Source: Gammaproteobacteria bacterium (GTDB lineage Bacteria > Pseudomonadota > Gammaproteobacteria > Pseudomonadales > Pseudohongiellaceae). From it: a stretch of DNA of 64,000 nucleotides. A program made the translations under genes and the position numbers. The DNA is taken from NCBI GenBank assembly GCA_008081045.1, contig VMDC01000015.1:124001-188000 (forward strand), in the 5' to 3' direction. Below are positions 48,073 to 58,569 of this stretch, in pieces. Below the pieces are notes generated by a model. It was not told the DNA's origin and made no database searches. It was given only the letters and a program-made list of their open reading frames with translations. The first letter of the stretch is position 1, and every line of letters starts with the position of its first letter.

Positions 48073-50820
48073 ATGGCACCGGTGACAAGCAAGAGAATGG
48101 GCAAGAAAAACGCTCAAGTGGAACAAAGCAAATTCGTTTTTGAATTCGGCACCAAGACCGACGGAAATGCGACGATGCGAGAATTGCTGGGAGGCAAGGG
48201 AGCAAATCTGGCAGAAATGGCTTCCATAGGACTTCCGGTGCCACCGGGATTCACTATCAGCACTGAAGTCTGCACCTATTTCTACGAGCACGACCGAAAA
48301 TATCCAAAAACACTTGCTACCGATGTGAGAAAGGCAATCGCATCGGTGGAATCTCAGTTAAACAAAAACTTCGGAGCAAGGAAAAATCCTCTGCTGGTTT
48401 CGGTCCGATCTGGCGCCAGAGATTCCATGCCGGGCATGATGGATACCATTCTTAACCTGGGACTCAATGACGAGACAGTCGAGGGCCTCACGGAAGTTTC
48501 CGGAAATTCCCGTTTCGCCTGGGACTGCTATCGGCGCTTCATACAGATGTATGGCGATGTGGTCATGGGAGTGCAGGCGCGAAACGAGGAAGAAGAAGAT
48601 CCATTCCATCATGTGCTTGAAAAGCTCAAGGAGCGAGCTGGCGTTTCCGTAGACTCAGATTTGACGACCAGGGATCTCAAGGAACTGGTTAAACGCTACA
48701 AAGCGCTGATTCTCAAGCGAACGCGCTCTGCATTTCCTCAGGATGTCAACGAACAACTTTGGGGAGCGATTGGTGCAGTATTCGGATCCTGGAAGAATGA
48801 GCGGGCAATCCTATACCGTCAGCAGTACGGGATTCCCGCAGAATGGGGAACTGCAGTCAATGTGCAAGCCATGGTCTTCGGAAACGCAGGCGAAACCAGT
48901 GCGACTGGTGTGGCTTTCACCCGGGATCCGGCAAATGGAGAAAAAGTTTTCTACGGGGAATACCTGATCAATGCTCAGGGAGAAGATGTGGTGGCCGGCG
49001 TGAGGACGCCACAGCCAATCTCGCACATGGCGATTTCGATGCCAAAAAGCTTTCGGAATCTTGAGCAGGTCAGAACCAAATTAGAGCGCCACTTCAAGGA
49101 CATGCAGGACTTTGAATTCACTATTGAGAACGGACGCTTATTCATCCTGCAAACCCGAAACGGCAAGCGAACAGGCCTGGCAGCGGTTAGAATCGCGGTA
49201 GAAATGCAGCGCGAGCGCCTAATGAATCAAAAAGACGCTTTGCTCAAAATTCCAGCAGAATCGATCGATTCCCTTCTGGTTCCGGTCTTCGACCCCAAGG
49301 CACTAAAAGCCGCGACTGTCATCGCTCGGGGCTTGCCCGCCGGGCCAGGCGCCGCCACTGGCCGAATCGCATTTACCGCTGCAACCGCTGAAATTGAGAC
49401 CCGCAAAGGCAATAAAGTGGTGCTGTGCCGAACAGAAACGTCACCGGACGATTTAAAAGGCATGTTGCACTCACAGGGCATCCTAACGTCAAGAGGCGGC
49501 GTATCCTCTCACGCCGCTCTGGTTGCCCGGCAGTTGGGGAAGGTATGTGTTTGTGGCGCGGCCGAAATCTCAATTAACTACGAAAAGCGCACCCTCACTG
49601 CCGGTAAAGTAGTCCTCAGCGAAGGTGACTATATCTCCATTGACGGCAGCACCGGAGCCATCTACAAGGGCATGATTGAAAGCGCCGACTCTGAGGTAAA
49701 ACGGGTTCTGGATGGAACGATGCGCGCTCACAAAAGCTACACTTACGAATTATTCCAGACGGTGATGCAGTGGTCAGACAAATTCCGGACGCTTAAGATC
49801 AGGACTAATGCAGATACCCCGAGCATGGCCAAAAATGCTGTCGCCTTCGGCGCGGAAGGTATCGGGCTATGCCGCACGGAACACATGTTTTTTGATGGCG
49901 ATCGCATTGACTATATGCGCCAGATGATACTGGCGGTGGACGAAGTTCAGCGGAGGGCAGCGCTCAAAAAATTGCTACCCTTTCAACGGAAAGACTTCGT
50001 AGGGCTGTTCAAAGCAATGAACGGACGGCCAGTTACAATCCGACTGCTCGATCCGCCACTTCATGAGTTCCTGCCACATGACGACGTGGTGCGGCGCCAG
50101 CTCGCTGAAAAACTGGGCGTACCCTTTGATTTTGTAATCGAACGGATCAAAGCGCTTCACGAGGAAAACCCGATGCTCGGTTGTCGCGGATGCCGGCTTG
50201 GTATTCTTCATCCCGAGATAACGGAAATGCAGACCCGCGCGATTTTTGAAGCGGCCGCACAGGTTCTTAAAAGCAAAACCAAGGTCAAAGTGAACCCTGA
50301 AATAATGATCCCACTCGTAGGATTCAGAGAAGAACTTGCTGACCAGCTTCGAACCGTGCACCGGGTTGCTAAAGAGGTCATGAAAGCACGAAAGGTAAAA
50401 ATCAACTATCTGGTGGGAACGATGATCGAAGTGCCACGTGCGGCAATCACTGCCGATCAAATAGCTGAAGAAGCTGACTTTTTCAGTTTCGGCACCAATG
50501 ACTTAACGCAGACGACGCTTGGGCTATCCCGAGACGACATGGGGCTGTTTTACGACGAATACCAACGAAAAGAGATTTACAATCAAAACCCTTTTGCCAG
50601 TCTTGATCAATCCGGTGTAGGAAAACTCATGCAACAGGCTGTCGCCAGCGGCAGGACAACGCGGGCAGATCTCAAGCTTGGCATTTGCGGCGAACATGCA
50701 GGAGATCCGTCATCAATTGATTTTTGCCATAGATTGGGATTGAACTATGTCAGTTGCTCGCCCCCAAGGGTACCGGTCGCCCGACTTGCAGCGGCGCAAG
50801 CCCAGTTAAAAAACAGCTGA
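48073..50820 (+). CDS. ppdK: Pyruvate, phosphate dikinase
   Basis: Interconverts pyruvate + ATP + Pi and PEP + AMP + PPi; produces or uses PPi, which ties it to the membrane pyrophosphatase of this window. 915 residues from ATG 48073 (AGAAG upstream; ATG 48097 also possible). N-terminal ATP-grasp with [20 protein letters not shown], swivelling domain with the phosphohistidine H480 in [14 protein letters not shown]-terminal TIM barrel with the catalytic cysteine C872 in [12 protein letters not shown]. Unusually, the regulatory position two residues before the histidine is serine (S478), not the near-universal threonine. Confidence 0.94.
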   Translation: MAPVTSKRMGKKNAQVEQSKFVFEFGTKTDGNATMRELLGGKGANLAEMASIGLPVPPGFTISTEVCTYFYEHDRKYPKTLATDVRKAIASVESQLNKNFGARKNPLLVSVRSGARDSMPGMMDTILNLGLNDETVEGLTEVSGNSRFAWDCYRRFIQMYGDVVMGVQARNEEEEDPFHHVLEKLKERAGVSVDSDLTTRDLKELVKRYKALILKRTRSAFPQDVNEQLWGAIGAVFGSWKNERAILYRQQYGIPAEWGTAVNVQAMVFGNAGETSATGVAFTRDPANGEKVFYGEYLINAQGEDVVAGVRTPQPISHMAISMPKSFRNLEQVRTKLERHFKDMQDFEFTIENGRLFILQTRNGKRTGLAAVRIAVEMQRERLMNQKDALLKIPAESIDSLLVPVFDPKALKAATVIARGLPAGPGAATGRIAFTAATAEIETRKGNKVVLCRTETSPDDLKGMLHSQGILTSRGGVSSHAALVARQLGKVCVCGAAEISINYEKRTLTAGKVVLSEGDYISIDGSTGAIYKGMIESADSEVKRVLDGTMRAHKSYTYELFQTVMQWSDKFRTLKIRTNADTPSMAKNAVAFGAEGIGLCRTEHMFFDGDRIDYMRQMILAVDEVQRRAALKKLLPFQRKDFVGLFKAMNGRPVTIRLLDPPLHEFLPHDDVVRRQLAEKLGVPFDFVIERIKALHEENPMLGCRGCRLGILHPEITEMQTRAIFEAAAQVLKSKTKVKVNPEIMIPLVGFREELADQLRTVHRVAKEVMKARKVKINYLVGTMIEVPRAAITADQIAEEADFFSFGTNDLTQTTLGLSRDDMGLFYDEYQRKEIYNQNPFASLDQSGVGKLMQQAVASGRTTRADLKLGICGEHAGDPSSIDFCHRLGLNYVSCSPPRVPVARLAAAQAQLKNS

Positions 50821-51275
50821 GGCAGCAAACTATCCTCCGGAGTCTGGACTTAAGTTGTATTGGGCAGTTCATTCGAGCTAGCTACCGGGGTCGCTCACTG
50901 TAGGGGATTATCAGCAACCACCGGGACCAGGCCCATCCTGAGCAAGCTTTGCATGCACCCGAGGAGTCAGCTCTTTCAGTTATTTCGAGCAAGGCCCCTT
51001 GCTGGCGCTGCGTCAACCTTCAACACGGCGGAACGCTTTCTTCCTGCTCTATCCAGACCGATGGCAACGGGCCTTTGACGTGAATGCCACCCTATGAGCG
51101 AACCTTTCCGCTTCCAGTCTGACCAAGCAGAAACGAACCCCTCTATGCCAGCCCTCTCGCTCGCGTAATTTGCTGCACTCTGAAGCAAAAACAGCGGAAT
51201 TACGCCAGCGCTGTCTGAACCGCGGTTTATCTGCTGGGCGATAATCTGCTAAGCTCAAGTCAGTTTCAGTGCTTC
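50821..51275 (+). other. Gene-free interval upstream of lactate permease
   Basis: About 450 bases between ppdK and the lactate permease leader. Only short, overlapping ORFs on both strands without ribosome sites; no RNA gene or repeat recognised. Presumably holds the permease promoter. Confidence 0.5.
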
Positions 51276-51300
51276 AACAAAAAAAATTACAGCGGCGGAA
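51276..51300 (+). promoter_or_regulatory. A-rich motif before the ribosome site of lactate permease
   Basis: AACAAAAAAAA (51276-51286) fits AANAANAA and ends 9 bases before the purine-rich CGGAA (51296-51300) that serves the ATG at 51308. Weaker in pattern than the SSS and AGCS cases because it is mostly a run of A, but positioned as expected for Hfq/Crc repression. Confidence 0.45.
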
Positions 51301-51307
51301 ATTTGCC

Positions 51308-53089
51308 ATGAGCACCAGTGTCCTAGCCCTTCTTTCACTGCTACCGATCATTTCAGTTGCCATTTTCCTGGTCATACTCAGATGGCCTGCCAGCAGGGCA
51401 ATGCCGATTGCTTACGTCGTCGCCGCTGGCCTGGCCTTCTTTATCTGGGAGGTTTCGGGCACAAAGATAATGGCAGCAAGCGTTAACGGCCTCATTGTGG
51501 CCGGAACCCTGATCTACATTATCTTCGGCGCCATTTTGCTGCTTAATACACTGCAGCAAAGCGGCGCGATTGCCACTATCCGCCAGGGGTTTTCTGACAT
51601 CACCCCGGACCGCCGCATTCAGGTCATCATCATTGCCTGGCTTTTCGGCTCTTTTATTGAGGGATCCGCAGGATTTGGCACACCCGCAGCGGTCGCGGTG
51701 CCGCTCATGGTCGGCCTCGGTTTTCCGGCCATGGCAGCGGTTGTGGCGGGCATGATCATTCAAAGCACGCCGGTGTCATTCGGAGCGATGGGCACCCCTA
51801 TCTTGGTGGGGGTAAGCACCGGGCTGTCGGCAGATCCTGACATGTCTGCCTATGCAGCAACGCGCGGGTTCAGTGAGTTCGAGCCATTTCTTGAATTCAT
51901 CGCAGCCAAGGTCGCCTTGATGCACGCGCTGGCGGGGACATTCATTCCTCTACTGGTTACTTCCGTGATGACACGATTTTTTGGCGCCAGCAGATCATTC
52001 GCTGAAGGCTTTCAGGTCTGGCAGTTTGCCCTGTTCGCCGCTTTTGCGATGACAATTCCCTATCTGCTGGTAGCCACCTATCTCGGCCCGGAGTTTCCCT
52101 CCATGTTTGGCGGCATGATCGGGCTCGCCATTGTAGTCAGCGCCGCTAAAGCGGGATTCCTCATGCCTGACAAATCCGAAGCATGGGATTTCGAATCACC
52201 AGAGCAATGGGAGAAAGAATGGAGCGGCGAGCATCAGAGCAAAGTTGAGCCGCAATCAAAAAGCATGGGCTTAATTACGGCGTGGTCGCCCTATGTTTTT
52301 GTGGCGGGACTGCTCGTACTGACGAGACTCAGGGCCCTGAATCTGGAAACCTTTCTGCGTGCTGACCATCCCTTAATCACTTGGAGCTGGCCAGAGATTT
52401 TCGGCAGTGACATTTCTGCCTCGTTCCAGCCGCTGTGGTCTCCCGGTACCATTTTCATCCTGGTCAGCCTGATCACAATCGGTCTGCACAGGCTCAGCGC
52501 CGCCGAGTATCAACGGGCGCTTTCTAACTCCCTGAAGACGCTGCTGCCGGCCTCGACGGCGCTCGTTTTTACCGTGCCGATGGTCCAAGTTTTTTTAAAC
52601 AGCAGTGGTGGAGCGGCGGGCTATGAACAAATGCCGCTCGCTCTAGCTGAGGGAGTCGCGAATCTGGCCGGTTCAGCCTGGCCGTTCTTTGCAACCTTTA
52701 TCGGCGGGCTAGGCGCTTTCGTAGCCGGCAGCAATACCGTCAGCAATATGATGTTCTCTCTTTTCCAGTTCGGGGTCGGCGAGCGTATCCTGGTTGATCC
52801 AACCTGGATCGTGGCACTGCAGGCAGTTGGTGGCGCTTCAGGCAACATCATATGTGTCCACAACGTAGTCGCCGCCTCTGCTGTTGCCGGACTGATCGGT
52901 AAAGAAGGTGCAGTGATCAGAAAAACTCTTCTGCCGTTCTTTTACTATGCACTGATGACAGGTTCAATCGGCTACGGGATTGTCAATCTCAATCAGGGCC
53001 TGTTAAATCCCGGATTTGCGATTGCAACGATGATTGTGTTTGTCTTTATCTATTACATCGTCAAATACAACCGCGCCCGTCCCGATTGA
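51308..53089 (+). CDS. lctP: L-lactate permease family transporter
   Basis: 593 residues, about 13 spans; member of the LctP family that imports lactate or glycolate with H+. Motifs: [61 protein letters not shown] and [15 protein letters not shown]. The loop at about 285-335 is long and charged. ATG 51308 is taken because GCGGAAA lies upstream; the earlier start (51269) would be preceded by the A-rich leader itself. Downstream is selB. Confidence 0.9.
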   Translation: MSTSVLALLSLLPIISVAIFLVILRWPASRAMPIAYVVAAGLAFFIWEVSGTKIMAASVNGLIVAGTLIYIIFGAILLLNTLQQSGAIATIRQGFSDITPDRRIQVIIIAWLFGSFIEGSAGFGTPAAVAVPLMVGLGFPAMAAVVAGMIIQSTPVSFGAMGTPILVGVSTGLSADPDMSAYAATRGFSEFEPFLEFIAAKVALMHALAGTFIPLLVTSVMTRFFGASRSFAEGFQVWQFALFAAFAMTIPYLLVATYLGPEFPSMFGGMIGLAIVVSAAKAGFLMPDKSEAWDFESPEQWEKEWSGEHQSKVEPQSKSMGLITAWSPYVFVAGLLVLTRLRALNLETFLRADHPLITWSWPEIFGSDISASFQPLWSPGTIFILVSLITIGLHRLSAAEYQRALSNSLKTLLPASTALVFTVPMVQVFLNSSGGAAGYEQMPLALAEGVANLAGSAWPFFATFIGGLGAFVAGSNTVSNMMFSLFQFGVGERILVDPTWIVALQAVGGASGNIICVHNVVAASAVAGLIGKEGAVIRKTLLPFFYYALMTGSIGYGIVNLNQGLLNPGFAIATMIVFVFIYYIVKYNRARPD

Positions 53090-53135
53090 ACAGGCATCAG
53101 ATCAGATCTGCTGAACCACAATCAATGTCCAGTGC

Positions 53136-55109
53136 ATGAGCGACGCGCCTCCTCAAACTTATCCCAGTGATTCCAGACAGCTGATCGTTGCTACCGCCGG
53201 TCATGTCGACCACGGCAAGTCCGCGCTGGTCAGGCAGCTCACCGGGACAGAGACAGACACGCTGCAGGCAGAAAAAGAGCGGGGGCTGACCATCAATCTC
53301 GGCTACGCCTATCATCACTTCAGGACTGAGGGCGAGCCTGCCGGAGTGCCAATCACGCTGGGATTCGTCGATGTTCCCGGACACACCGATTTCATCCACA
53401 ATATGCTGGCCGGCGTCAGCAGCGTCGACTCAGCACTACTGGTGGTTGCTGCAGATGACGGCATCATGCCGCAAACCCGCGAGCACCTCGCAATCCTGAG
53501 CCTCTTAGGCATCAAGCAGCTGATCGTTGCAATTTCCAAAATCGACAAGGTTGACGAATCCAGAGCAGTGGAAGTTGAGCAGCAGCTCAGTGAACTGCTG
53601 GCCACATCCGGATTTTCTGCCCCTGATTTTTTCCCGCTCAGCAATGTCAGCGGTGAAGGTGTCCCTGAGCTTAAAACCCATCTAATGGCGCTGGCAGCGG
53701 AAAAGCTGAGCCTCGAAATGGAGCCATCTGATCAGGAAGCCCGCTTTCTCATCGATCGGAGTTTCAGCGTCAAGGGTATTGGCACAGTGGTGACAGGTTG
53801 CCTGCGTTCAGGCCAGATGAGCACCGGAGATCAGCTTGTACAGGGTCTCAGTGGTGATGTCGCGCGGGTGCGCAGCATTCGTCTGGATCGGGACACCATA
53901 CAAACGCTGCACGCAGGCCAGAGAGCCGCACTCAACATCAATCTTGACCAGACCAGCGTCAAACGAGGCGATTGGTTGCTGGCCAGTCCAATCCATCACA
54001 CCGTCAGGCGTTTTGATTGCCGCATTCAGGCAGCAGAGCTTCCGCATCGATTCAAACCGAGCGCCCAATATCACCTCTATCACGGTTGCGGCCACCATCT
54101 CGTCAACATCCGAGTTCTGGACCCTGATCAGGGTTTTTGTCAGATTCTGAGCTCAACACCGCTGTCTCTGGCGTATGGTGACCGTTTCATTATCCGGGAT
54201 CCGGCAGCGGCGACAACGCTTGCCGGAGGACATGTGATAGATCTGTTCGTGCCCAGACGTGGCAGAGCAACTGAAGCACGGCTCGATGCGCTCGCTGCGG
54301 CAGACCATTCAGCTCAAATCGCGATGAAAAAATCACTCGACATATCCCCGCTCGGTGTCAATCTTGAGCAGTTTCGTCTCAATCATGCGCTGAGGCAGGA
54401 TTCATTGGAAAAGCTCTGCGCCGTCATTAATCCACCACCGATCAGTTTAAAGGCGAACGACAACCACGGAGGTTATTGCCTGTCTCAGGAGCATTATCAA
54501 CACTGGTGTGACCGTACACGCCTCTTGCTGACCGACTTCCACAGAGAAAGCCCGAGTGAGGGGGGCATTGCAGAATCTGCTCTGTCAAATCAGCTCAACT
54601 TTCCGGGCGCTCACAAGATACTCAGTCAGATGCTTGAGTTAATGTGCTCGAGCGGTCTTATTAGCCGTAACGGAACCCTGTTTCATCTACCCGGTCATCA
54701 GGCACAGCTCAATCGGGAGCAGCGCGAATTTCAGGAAAAGATTCAGCCGCTGCTGAAAGAAGCTGGTAAGGTGCCGCCCAGAACCCGAGAATTGGTGGAG
54801 ATGACGGGCATCCCGTTGAAAGCAATGCAAAGAATTTTAAAAGAGGCCGGCAGGTCAGGGAGCGTCATACAGGTTGCGGACAATCGCCATTACTTGCCCG
54901 AGACGATCTCAGAACTCGCCTCTTTTACTGAGGCGCTGGCAAATCAGGATGAAGAGGGTGCTTTCACAGTGATCGCGTTCAGAGATGCTTCCGGCATTGG
55001 AAGAAACCTCTGCATTGAAATTCTGGAATACTTTGACGCCAAGGGCTTTACCCGAAGAGAAGGCAATAGCCGTCTGATTCGCACCCAAAAAGAGAACATT
55101 TTTGGCTGA
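53136..55109 (+). CDS. selB: Selenocysteine-specific elongation factor SelB
   Basis: Delivers Sec-tRNA(Sec) to the ribosome at UGA codons next to a SECIS hairpin. 657 residues. EF-Tu-like GTPase: G1 AGHVDHGKSALV (21-32), switch II DVPGHTDF, VVAADDGIMPQTREHL, then EF-Tu domains 2-3 and C-terminal winged helices (ILSQMLELMCSSGLISRNG; RELVEMTGIPLKAMQRIL; NLCIEILEYFDAKGFTRREG) that bind the mRNA hairpin. Slightly longer than E. coli SelB (614). Separate from selA by 7 kb. Confidence 0.95.
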   Translation: MSDAPPQTYPSDSRQLIVATAGHVDHGKSALVRQLTGTETDTLQAEKERGLTINLGYAYHHFRTEGEPAGVPITLGFVDVPGHTDFIHNMLAGVSSVDSALLVVAADDGIMPQTREHLAILSLLGIKQLIVAISKIDKVDESRAVEVEQQLSELLATSGFSAPDFFPLSNVSGEGVPELKTHLMALAAEKLSLEMEPSDQEARFLIDRSFSVKGIGTVVTGCLRSGQMSTGDQLVQGLSGDVARVRSIRLDRDTIQTLHAGQRAALNINLDQTSVKRGDWLLASPIHHTVRRFDCRIQAAELPHRFKPSAQYHLYHGCGHHLVNIRVLDPDQGFCQILSSTPLSLAYGDRFIIRDPAAATTLAGGHVIDLFVPRRGRATEARLDALAAADHSAQIAMKKSLDISPLGVNLEQFRLNHALRQDSLEKLCAVINPPPISLKANDNHGGYCLSQEHYQHWCDRTRLLLTDFHRESPSEGGIAESALSNQLNFPGAHKILSQMLELMCSSGLISRNGTLFHLPGHQAQLNREQREFQEKIQPLLKEAGKVPPRTRELVEMTGIPLKAMQRILKEAGRSGSVIQVADNRHYLPETISELASFTEALANQDEEGAFTVIAFRDASGIGRNLCIEILEYFDAKGFTRREGNSRLIRTQKENIFG

Positions 55110-55200
55110 GAGACAGTGTTCCCCGCGGGCTTTTATTCGCAGGCCATGATTGCGCAGCGGATGCGCTAGCCGCCGCGCCCTCTGCTGCCCGGCGCCCCGC

Positions 55201-56460
55201 TTAACTCAAGCCATGAAGCCTGACTGGCAGGTGGGTGTAGCCTTTCACAAAGCTGGAGTACACCCTTTCTGGCTGCCCGACAACCTCAACCATGTCGAAG
55301 CGCTGCATGATCTCTTCCCACAGTATGCGCAGCTGCATCTCAGCCAGACGGTTGCCCATACAGCGATGAAGACCAAAGCCAAAGGATAAGTGCTGACGCG
55401 CCTTGTCCCGGTCAATGAGAAATTCATCCGCTCTGTCTATTACCTCGCTGTCCCGGTTGCCTGACGCGTACCACATCACCACTTTATCGCCGGCCTTGAT
55501 CTGCTTGCCGCCCAGTTCTGTATCGACCAGAGCGGTGCGCCGCATGTAGGCAAGCGGAGTCTGCCAGCGGATGATTTCAGAAACCATATTGGGAATGATG
55601 CTGCGATCGGCGCGCAGCTTGTCATACTCTGCCGGATTTTCATTGAGCGCCAGTACGCCACCGGAGATTGAATTTCTGGTGGTATCGTTACCCCCTACAA
55701 TCAGCAGGATGATATTGCCCAGGTACTCCATAGGCGGCATGTTCTGAGTGGCCTCACCATGCGCCAGCATGGAAACGAGGTCATTCCCCGGCTCGGCGTT
55801 TACGCGCTCGTTCCATAAACCGGTGAATACCTGCAAACACTCTTCCATCGCAGCCCAGCGTTCCTCGTTAGAAGACACGACGCCTGCCCCCGGAATCGCC
55901 GTGGCGGCATCGGACCAGAACGTCAATTTGTGCCGGCTCTCGAACGGGAAGTCGAACAGCGTCGCCAGCATCTGTGTTGTGAGCTCAATGGAAACCTCCT
56001 TAACCCAATCAAACTCTGTTTCAAGAGGCAATTCATCGAGGATGTTGCAGACCCTCTGACGGATAAGATGCTCAAGACGCTTGAGATTGGCAGGCGCGAC
56101 TACCGGCTGCGCGATTCGCCGCTGCTCATCATGTTTCGGCGGATCCATAGAAATAAAGCTTGGCAGCGTATATTCATCATACGTATCCACAATGCCGATA
56201 GTCGGTTCTGAAGAGAAAATTTCAGGGGAGGTATCAACCTGCATGATGTCTTTGTACTTGGTGATGGACCAGTAAGGTCCGACCGCCGACTCGGCACAGT
56301 AGTGCACAGGATCTTCAAGACGCAGGCGTTCCATAAAAGGCAGAAACTCATTGGCCTGCCAGATTCCGGGATGCGACAGATCGATTTTTTCAATCGGCAT
56401 GGTCCAGGGGTCTTTCCCCACCATGCTCCATTTACTCTGATCGGCAGAAGCGTCAGTCAT
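55201..56460 (-). CDS. Cytochrome P450, CYP153 alkane hydroxylase type
   Basis: Soluble P450; CYP153 enzymes hydroxylate the terminal carbon of alkanes, fatty acids or similar chains. 419 residues from ATG 56460. Conserved: I-helix LLIVGGNDTTRNSISGG, EIIRWQTPLAYMRRTAL (ExxR with the CYP153 segment), KAGDKVVMWYASGNRD, the heme ligand C367 in FGFGLHRCMGNRLAEMQ, and a C-terminal SSFVKGYTHLPVRL. Its ferredoxin gene lies 40 nt upstream; a ferredoxin reductase, usually the third gene, is missing. Confidence 0.92.
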   Translation of the reverse strand: MTDASADQSKWSMVGKDPWTMPIEKIDLSHPGIWQANEFLPFMERLRLEDPVHYCAESAVGPYWSITKYKDIMQVDTSPEIFSSEPTIGIVDTYDEYTLPSFISMDPPKHDEQRRIAQPVVAPANLKRLEHLIRQRVCNILDELPLETEFDWVKEVSIELTTQMLATLFDFPFESRHKLTFWSDAATAIPGAGVVSSNEERWAAMEECLQVFTGLWNERVNAEPGNDLVSMLAHGEATQNMPPMEYLGNIILLIVGGNDTTRNSISGGVLALNENPAEYDKLRADRSIIPNMVSEIIRWQTPLAYMRRTALVDTELGGKQIKAGDKVVMWYASGNRDSEVIDRADEFLIDRDKARQHLSFGFGLHRCMGNRLAEMQLRILWEEIMQRFDMVEVVGQPERVYSSFVKGYTHLPVRLHGLS

Positions 56461-56500
56461 CGTGTTTACCCTCAATTTCCTGTGTGATGCAATTTTTGGC

Positions 56501-56821
56501 TCAGAATTGAAACTCGGGCATCGTCACAACCAACCCGTCTAAGTCTTCGGTCACCTGAATCTGACAGGAGAGCCGGGAATTGTCTTTTCGGTCAGTACTG
56601 AGACTGAGCATCGCCTCTTCTGTCGGGTTGATTTCGCCAGTTCTCTCAAGCCATTCCTGATCAACATAAACATGGCAGGTTGCGCAGGAGCAGGCGCCGC
56701 CGCAGTCAGCATCTATACCCGGCACGCCATTGCTGACTGCTGCAACCATGACGGAGGCGCCGGGGTTGGTTTCAACATCGTGTTCCTGACCGGAATGCTC
56801 AATGAATTTAATTTTCACCAT
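56501..56821 (-). CDS. [2Fe-2S] ferredoxin, electron donor to CYP153
   Basis: 106 residues from ATG 56821; adrenodoxin/putidaredoxin type. Cluster ligands C40, C46, C49 in DADCGGACSCATCHVYV and C86 in RLSCQIQV (C44 is extra). The ending LDGLVVTMPEFQF is typical of such P450 ferredoxins. First gene of the pair with the P450. An upstream start (56902) adds 27 residues that do not look like ferredoxin. Confidence 0.93.
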   Translation of the reverse strand: MVKIKFIEHSGQEHDVETNPGASVMVAAVSNGVPGIDADCGGACSCATCHVYVDQEWLERTGEINPTEEAMLSLSTDRKDNSRLSCQIQVTEDLDGLVVTMPEFQF

Positions 56822-57234
56822 AAGACGGGGTTCCCTTAATCTCGAGCGCGCTACGATACCAAGATGTGCGACGCAACAAAAGTGAAGACCACTCTGCCGC
56901 ATACAGACCAGTCATTTTTCGCCACTCTGAAACAGTGCACTCAGGAAGCCGTGCTCAGCACCATGAATTTTCTGCCCTGAACGCCCGCAACTGCTCAAGT
57001 CACCTGATCAAAATTGTCAACTATTTCAGCTCTGTAACAACAGAGTAAAATAACCACACAAACAAACGAACCAGTGCTGGCGCTACAGGAAGTGGAGTGA
57101 TTTAATACGCGCCATAACAAGACTGGATCGGTTTCTCCATGACGAAATCCATCAGCACATCGCTCGGTTTTTTGTGCGCTGACGCGCCCGCAGACCGCTT
57201 AGCCAATAGCCGTACAGCCACACACGCCTAGCCT
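56822..57234. other. Divergent promoter region of ferredoxin-CYP153 and phosphate permease
   Basis: 413 bases without a convincing gene. One clear inverted repeat, CTCTGT-AACA-ACAGAG (57030-57045), about 210 bases before the ferredoxin start and 190 before the phosphate-permease start, could be an operator. No AraC- or LuxR-type regulator gene is adjacent, unlike many CYP153 loci. Confidence 0.45.
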
Positions 57235-58509
57235 ATGTCGGAAATTCTTGCCCAGCATGGCACCTTACTGCTCATACTTGCCTGTGTGTTCGGCTTTTTC
57301 ATGGCGTATGGCGTCGGCGCCAACGATGTAGCAAACGCGATGGGCACGTCGGTGGGCGCTCGGGCGATCACCATCAAGCAGGCCATCATCATTGCGATGG
57401 TGTTCGAGTTCGCAGGCGCCTACCTGGCAGGAGGTGAAGTCACCTCAACGATCCGAAGCGGCATCATTGACGCAGATACCGCAGGTTTTGACACGAATCC
57501 GGAACTGCTCGTTTACGGCATGCTGTCCTCCCTGTTGGCAGCCGGTGTATGGCTGCTGATCGCCTCCTGGAAAGGTTGGCCGGTATCTACTACCCACTCA
57601 ATCATTGGAGCAATTATCGGCTTTGCCGTAGCTGGCGTGTCTGTCGACTCCGTGATGTGGGGGCAGGTGCTGTCGATCGTCGCAAGCTGGGTAATCTCTC
57701 CGGTATTCTCCGGAACGATTGCCTTCGGCTTGTTTCTCAGCGTCCAGCATCTGGTGCTTGATACCGATGATCCTTTTGGCAACGCCAAACGGTATATCCC
57801 GGGCTACATTTTTCTGGTGGGTTTCGTGATTGCCATGGTGACGCTGATCAAGGGCTTGCGTCATGTGGGCCTGGAAGTCAGCTATGAAGAAGCCGCACTT
57901 TACGCCATGGGCGTCGGACTGCTCACGATGGCCATTGGCTTTCTTGCGATTCGCAACATCAGACCTGAAGAAGCCGGAAGCGCCGAAGACCGCACGGCGG
58001 GCCTCGAGCGCCTGTTTGGCGTGCTCATGATATTCACCGCCTGCTCGATGGCGTTCGCCCATGGCTCGAACGATGTCGCCAATGCCATTGGCCCTCTGGC
58101 GGCGGTGAACGGGGTTGTGCAGAACGGTGGCGCCTTCGCCGCCCAATCCGAACTGCCGGTATGGATTCTTCTGCTCGGCGGAGGCGGCATTGTAGTGGGG
58201 CTTGCGACTCTGGGGTACCGGGTCATCGCGACGATCGGTCGGAACATCACAGAACTGACTCCCAGTCGCGGGTTTGCTGCAGAACTGGCGGCTGCAACAA
58301 CAGTGGTGATCGCCTCAGGCACCGGGATTCCCGTCTCCACCACTCACACGCTCGTCGGTGCCGTGTTGGGCGTCGGCCTGGCTCGGGGCGTCGGCGCCCT
58401 TAACTTGAAGGTAGTCGGAAAGATCTTCCTCTCCTGGATCGTGACCCTGCCCGTGGGCGCGCTACTGTCGATCGTCTTCTTCTTTTTATTCAGGGCTATT
58501 CTCGGCTAA
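57235..58509 (+). CDS. Inorganic phosphate transporter, Pit family
   Basis: Inner-membrane carrier for metal-phosphate with H+ or Na+. 424 residues, about 10-12 spans, with the duplicated PHO4 signature: GANDVANAMGTSVGA near residue 28 and GSNDVANAIGPLAAV near 281; a second pair is STTHSIIGAIIG and STTHTLVGAVLG. Pairing a low-affinity phosphate carrier with pyrophosphatase and PPDK is plausible but not required. Divergent from the ferredoxin/P450 pair. Confidence 0.93.
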   Translation: MSEILAQHGTLLLILACVFGFFMAYGVGANDVANAMGTSVGARAITIKQAIIIAMVFEFAGAYLAGGEVTSTIRSGIIDADTAGFDTNPELLVYGMLSSLLAAGVWLLIASWKGWPVSTTHSIIGAIIGFAVAGVSVDSVMWGQVLSIVASWVISPVFSGTIAFGLFLSVQHLVLDTDDPFGNAKRYIPGYIFLVGFVIAMVTLIKGLRHVGLEVSYEEAALYAMGVGLLTMAIGFLAIRNIRPEEAGSAEDRTAGLERLFGVLMIFTACSMAFAHGSNDVANAIGPLAAVNGVVQNGGAFAAQSELPVWILLLGGGGIVVGLATLGYRVIATIGRNITELTPSRGFAAELAAATTVVIASGTGIPVSTTHTLVGAVLGVGLARGVGALNLKVVGKIFLSWIVTLPVGALLSIVFFFLFRAILG

Positions 58510-58569
58510 GCTCAGCAATCAGAACCACTGACGAACTGCTAGGCAAACCTGCCTCTATCCTCTCAGAAA

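Noticed and set aside
47883-48143. 86-codon ORF before PPDK
   Set aside because: Overlaps the start of PPDK in another frame and has no ribosome site or recognisable content.
57598-58146. 182-codon minus-strand ORF inside the phosphate permease
   Set aside because: Histidine/arginine-rich shadow of a well-supported membrane protein.
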